Source: Tritrichomonas musculus (taxonomy: Eukaryota; Parabasalia; Tritrichomonadida; Tritrichomonadidae). From it: a stretch of 64,000 nt of DNA. Where the stretch lies: NCBI GenBank assembly GCA_039105265.1, contig JAPFFF010000020.1:434001-498000 (forward strand), read 5' to 3'. Of this stretch, positions 60,555-64,000 are shown one piece after another. Under the pieces are notes generated by a model that worked only from the letters and a program-made list of their open reading frames with translations, was not told the origin of the DNA and did not search any database. The stretch's first letter is position 1. Each line of letters begins with the position of its first letter. Position numbers and translations under genes: made by a program.

Positions 60555-60725
60555 ATGTCTGGCAAGGTAAAGCAATACTACCACACTAATATACAACACA
60601 ACATAGACATCCTGGCAGAAGAAATAGAGAGAGACGTTAACGACATAGAGAATCGTTTATTGAGCATCAAAAACAAAATTAAGGCTGTAATGGAATTGAT
60701 TCAGGCCTTGAATAGCGCTAAATAA
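60555..60725 (+). CDS. 56-residue coiled-coil protein, element D
   Basis: A small ORF, MSGKVKQYYHTNIQHN..., with a clear heptad helix (ILAEEIERDVNDIENRLLSI, then KIKAVMELIQAL). It starts 16 bases after the stop of the 198-residue gene on the same strand and overlaps the fibre-like tail by 25 bp. Small helical proteins are common in Polintons, but no counterpart is found in C, where the 226-residue gene meets the fibre-like gene directly. Confidence 0.6.
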   Translation: MSGKVKQYYHTNIQHNIDILAEEIERDVNDIENRLLSIKNKIKAVMELIQALNSAK

Positions 60726-63700
60726 TGTTCGTTTATTTTTCCGCTTACTTTCCCTACTATGCTCTGTTGTATCTTCAATGTGAGTGCATAATCTTCATCC
60801 AGGATTCTTCCATCATAGAGTATTACATCGCCAATCTGGTACACGTTTGCATCATCAACGTAGAATAAATAGTCACCATGGGTCGCAAAGGTTATACATC
60901 CGTTTTCTTCATCGACGCTAGTAATGACACCAACGAATTCCTTCCAGGTTCCATCAACAATAACTGAACAGATACAATCAGTGCTATCAGTAATGACGCT
61001 GCTAATGAATCGTTTAGCTTCTGTATCGTATTTATATACATGTCCTGATAGATATACAGGTTTACCAATCTTGTAATCTGATATTTCTTCACCAGCTTCT
61101 ATAGGGCAGTAATGGGTGATGGTAGTGTTGGAATTGATTTTAGCATAGGCATTACCGTCTATATCACATGCATTCATAACACAAACTTTTGATTGAGTAA
61201 TCTCCAATACAGTTATTTCATTGTATTTGATGGTCGCTGCATCACTTTTTACATCAATATCGAAATCTAACCATCTCTCCTTCGAACTATCCAGTTGATT
61301 GCCAATGCTAAATATTCTTCTATTTCGAGAATGATTTGGTTTCATGACCATGAGAGGTGCATCACTACTTGTCTGATTTGCTCCACCCAATGTCAGGATG
61401 TTGTTTGGGTCTTTGATATAAACCTCTCCACTGATATCAGTGAAATACTCTTTTGGTATATCTGTTGAGAGTGCATACTCACTTAAGTTCGCAAGCTTTG
61501 CGTACTCGGTCATATCTGGCAAGTCCTGAGTCTTCGCGTATGGTTCCAAAGCTGTACTCAGTTTAGATCCATTAACCAAATCTGTGGGGATCTCAGGGAT
61601 ATCCGTTTTGAGAGCATACTTCCCATTAGCCACATCCTTGGTCTCATACTTATCTAATTCATATGCGAGCTCATCTTCATCGACGAACTTCTCATCAGCC
61701 TGACCACTGGTATAATATGGTGTCAAGTCAACTGGTGATGGGATATCTTCAGTGAGAGCATACTTGGTCATATCTGGTAAGTCCTGGGTCTTCACATACT
61801 CACTTAAGTTCGTAAGCTTTGCATATTCAAGATTAATCAAATCCATTACTTTAGTTACTGCCATGGATGATAATATATATGATGCTTGTGCTGATAGTGG
61901 TGTATCATCGTTCATCAATTTATGTTGAACTTCTTCTGTTGGTTCTTCATTAGGATTCAATTGTAGTTCATTATTTTTGAGAACTGTGGGTATCTCTGGT
62001 AAGTCCTGGGTCTTCACATAAGACTGTAAGTCCTGAGCTTTAGCGTACTCACTTAAGTCCTGAGTCTTCGCGTATGGTTCCAACGCAGTACTCAATGCAG
62101 ATCCATTAACCAAATCTGTGGGGATTTCTGTTTTGAGAGCAAAAGTGTTCGACACATATCTAGCCGAATAAGCGTTTTTGTCTGTTGGTTCGACAGTTTT
62201 GGTTATTGAACATGATAATATTTCAGGTGTATCACCAGTTCCTGGATTGATTAATTCATGGCTGTGATACAGTATCCAAAGACCAGAACTACTTCCGTCG
62301 ATATGCAGTATCTGAGAGGGTTGATTATCATCATCGTCATTGTACGAATAGTCTGCGTGAACATAATGGGCTGTATAGAAACTGTTTGATGAGACAATAT
62401 CCAACCCATATTGCTCAATCAATTCATGATATGTGTCGTAATCCAAATCAGGAATTGTATTATTGACGATTGTGAATTGAATAGTTGTTTGTCCCTCAAT
62501 AATCTCTGGGATATCACCTTTCACTTGATCAATAGCATGGGTCATATCTGTTGTCAAAGCATAATCGTTCAACGCAGTACTCAGAGCAGATTCATTAACC
62601 AAATCAGTTGGTACCTCAGGGATATCTGTCTTTAACGCATACAATGACATATCAGGTAATGAAGTCTTTAACGCATAAGCATCTAAAGATGCCTGCAAGC
62701 TTTGCTTGTAATCCTGTAATGTAGTCGTTAATGATTCGTCTGTAACGATATTCTCTGGAATCTCACCTTTCAGTTTGCTCTGGTGTTTGTTAATGAGCTC
62801 CATTGTTGCCTTTGCTGTCAGTACTTGTTTATCTGTAAGTTCTTCACCCATGCCTAGTACAGGTCTCTTTCCGTATTCTCTAATGAGCTTTACAGTTGCT
62901 TGTTTGGGGCTACAAATGAGCAGGTAAGGATATTCGTATTCGACCTTAATTGTTCCCTGATAGCTCTCTTCTGAGCTGCATGTTAGTTCTCTATCATTGC
63001 CCATAACGTATTCACATTCAGAGCCTTCAACGCTAATCTGTATCTTCCATCCTTCAGCTATACCGTTACAGAAGTATTTATGTACATATTGTTCACCTGG
63101 AATGATTTCTTCTGTGTTTACCAGTTGCAGTTCTTCTGTACGATTCACATCTGTTGCCGATAAGAATTCTGTATGAGGGATTATTTCTTCCAGTTCGAGC
63201 TCCACACCTTTTGCTTCGTTAGCAGCCATAGAGATACCTTTAATAGACCTTATTGCTCCATTAGCTATCGTCATTGGTAGCCCTACAGGATTCGCAAAGT
63301 TCATTATGAAGTTGCCGATACTGATAACATCTCTGACTATATCGAACCAGGTAGTTTTAGGCTTGAAGTTATCTATTTCATCCTGTAGCTTCTTGCATGC
63401 ATCCTGTAAGCTGCTGATATGGTTCACTGCTATATCTACTGTATTGCCTAATGAATTCAGCACAAATACGTGGCTTTCTATGTTCTCTCCTATGACTATT
63501 CCTGTTGTCTGTATGTTGTAGTTGGTGTACAATGTTGTGCAAGATTCAGGCCTTGGTGATACCGTATAGTAACCAGAGCCGGCCAGAAACTCAAATGTGT
63601 TCGTTCCTTCTTCGTAGTCTACATCAGATATAGTAAATATCAGGTCGTTATTGGATGGCATGAATATAACAAGACCGTCCATTGGTTGTCCGTCAGGGTC

Positions 63701-64000
63701 TGTATGCTCTATAGTGGAGTTGTAATGATACTCTAAATGCTCAAAGTAGTTATCTGACTGGAGCTTGTAGTTGTTCAATCCTGATGATTTATACTCGAAG
63801 TCAACTTTTACGTCATATTCCTTATCGAGATACTTTAGTGTTGCTGTATATGAGCAGTCAGCGAAATCTTTTACTGGATACAAGTAAGCTCTCCATGCAT
63901 CATCATCTTCTTTGTATGTCTTTATTGTGCAATTATCTTTTGCTATGAGCATTCCCTTATCAGCCAGTAATTGCAGTGCATTTCCGGTACCTGTATAGTC
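60701..64000 (-). CDS. Giant fibre-like surface protein, element D (5' part outside)
   Basis: The frame is open to the window edge; at least 1099 residues, with the N-terminus missing. From the visible N-side: beta-rich segment, conserved core (TLYTNYNIQTTGIVIGENIE, FVLNSLGNTV, coiled coil, hydrophobic stretch with FANPVGLPM), then about ten fibre repeats such as YALKTDIPEVPTDLVN, EYAKAQDLQSYVK and LTPYYTSGQADEKFVDEDEL, then the C-terminal domain TTITHYCPIEAG ... GDYLFYV shared with C. Repeats of this kind build trimeric fibres in phages and large viruses. The visible part is uninterrupted. Confidence 0.75.
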   Translation of the reverse strand, partial: DYTGTGNALQLLADKGMLIAKDNCTIKTYKEDDDAWRAYLYPVKDFADCSYTATLKYLDKEYDVKVDFEYKSSGLNNYKLQSDNYFEHLEYHYNSTIEHTDPDGQPMDGLVIFMPSNNDLIFTISDVDYEEGTNTFEFLAGSGYYTVSPRPESCTTLYTNYNIQTTGIVIGENIESHVFVLNSLGNTVDIAVNHISSLQDACKKLQDEIDNFKPKTTWFDIVRDVISIGNFIMNFANPVGLPMTIANGAIRSIKGISMAANEAKGVELELEEIIPHTEFLSATDVNRTEELQLVNTEEIIPGEQYVHKYFCNGIAEGWKIQISVEGSECEYVMGNDRELTCSSEESYQGTIKVEYEYPYLLICSPKQATVKLIREYGKRPVLGMGEELTDKQVLTAKATMELINKHQSKLKGEIPENIVTDESLTTTLQDYKQSLQASLDAYALKTSLPDMSLYALKTDIPEVPTDLVNESALSTALNDYALTTDMTHAIDQVKGDIPEIIEGQTTIQFTIVNNTIPDLDYDTYHELIEQYGLDIVSSNSFYTAHYVHADYSYNDDDDNQPSQILHIDGSSSGLWILYHSHELINPGTGDTPEILSCSITKTVEPTDKNAYSARYVSNTFALKTEIPTDLVNGSALSTALEPYAKTQDLSEYAKAQDLQSYVKTQDLPEIPTVLKNNELQLNPNEEPTEEVQHKLMNDDTPLSAQASYILSSMAVTKVMDLINLEYAKLTNLSEYVKTQDLPDMTKYALTEDIPSPVDLTPYYTSGQADEKFVDEDELAYELDKYETKDVANGKYALKTDIPEIPTDLVNGSKLSTALEPYAKTQDLPDMTEYAKLANLSEYALSTDIPKEYFTDISGEVYIKDPNNILTLGGANQTSSDAPLMVMKPNHSRNRRIFSIGNQLDSSKERWLDFDIDVKSDAATIKYNEITVLEITQSKVCVMNACDIDGNAYAKINSNTTITHYCPIEAGEEISDYKIGKPVYLSGHVYKYDTEAKRFISSVITDSTDCICSVIVDGTWKEFVGVITSVDEENGCITFATHGDYLFYVDDANVYQIGDVILYDGRILDEDYALTLKIQQSIVGKVSGKINEHYLALFKA

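Larger units (their letters stand above)
53654..64000. mobile_element. Polinton/Maverick copy D (right part outside window)
   Basis: The left edge is placed near 53654, where ankyrin-family coding stops and AGTATTTGGAGTGATG begins; the first bases resemble the AGTAGT termini of A and C, but the boundary is approximate because the other end is not visible. Order: small basic(-), integrase(+), pPolB(-), pVI-like(-), 208-residue protein(+), 56-residue protein(+), fibre-like(-, runs off the edge). Coding sequence is visibly less AT-rich than C. All genes seen read without interruption, so the part in view looks whole. Confidence 0.85.

Overview
The window reads as nuclear DNA of a parabasalid protist (Trichomonas/Tritrichomonas type). 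It is AT-rich. It carries a hydrogenosome-type [2Fe-2S] ferredoxin, a BspA-like leucine-rich-repeat gene and the N-terminus of a trichomonad ankyrin-repeat gene. UAAA polyadenylation signals overlap or follow stop codons, and an Inr-like TCATTT lies just upstream of the ferredoxin ATG. The exact species is an inference; Tritrichomonas is my best guess. Most of the 64 kb is mobile DNA sitting in and between host genes.

Four Polinton/Maverick copies are present, treated here as fossils. A (1-8499, left part outside) holds a small basic protein, integrase, a primase-like protein and a protein-primed DNA polymerase B (pPolB). B (about 10114-20757) is a shortened copy with a giant fibre-like protein, a penton-like protein and a pPolB lacking its N-terminus. 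C (29339-50043) is bounded at both ends: 208/207-bp terminal inverted repeats (TIRs), a 5-bp AAATT target duplication and about twelve genes including major capsid and packaging ATPase. D (about 53654-64000, right part outside) has the same replication genes as C but a different polymerase lineage. A and C carry a pPolB with an HNH-type domain inserted between exonuclease and palm; B and D carry a shorter pPolB without it. C looks young (TIRs about 99% identical) but has about five small breaks plus one insertion. Its capsid-side genes look whole.

Other elements are a pogo-like DNA transposon (26068-28083, TA target), a foldback element with 575-bp arms inside C (42995-44626, TA target), a hAT-like MITE (50134-50715, 8-bp duplication), an autonomous-looking hAT transposon (50826-53351, 8-bp duplication), and two small inverted-repeat elements near 28.3 and 28.8 kb.

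Host content: an LRR plus Helitron-like coding region (8505-20898) cut by A and B; then ferredoxin, a coiled-coil protein, a tRNA with anticodon GAC and a papain-like protease (22.2-26.0 kb); then an ankyrin-family gene starting at 50082 that has been hit by the MITE, the hAT element and D, with C lying 38 bp before its ATG.

Most notable: the polymerase architecture (OTU-like domain in all copies, HNH in two), an AEP-type primase beside the polymerase in A only, an integrase with Asp in place of the third catalytic Glu in all copies, a giant fibre-like family with a shared core, several small conserved proteins of unknown role, and two classes of start-proximal motif that divide the genes of element C.
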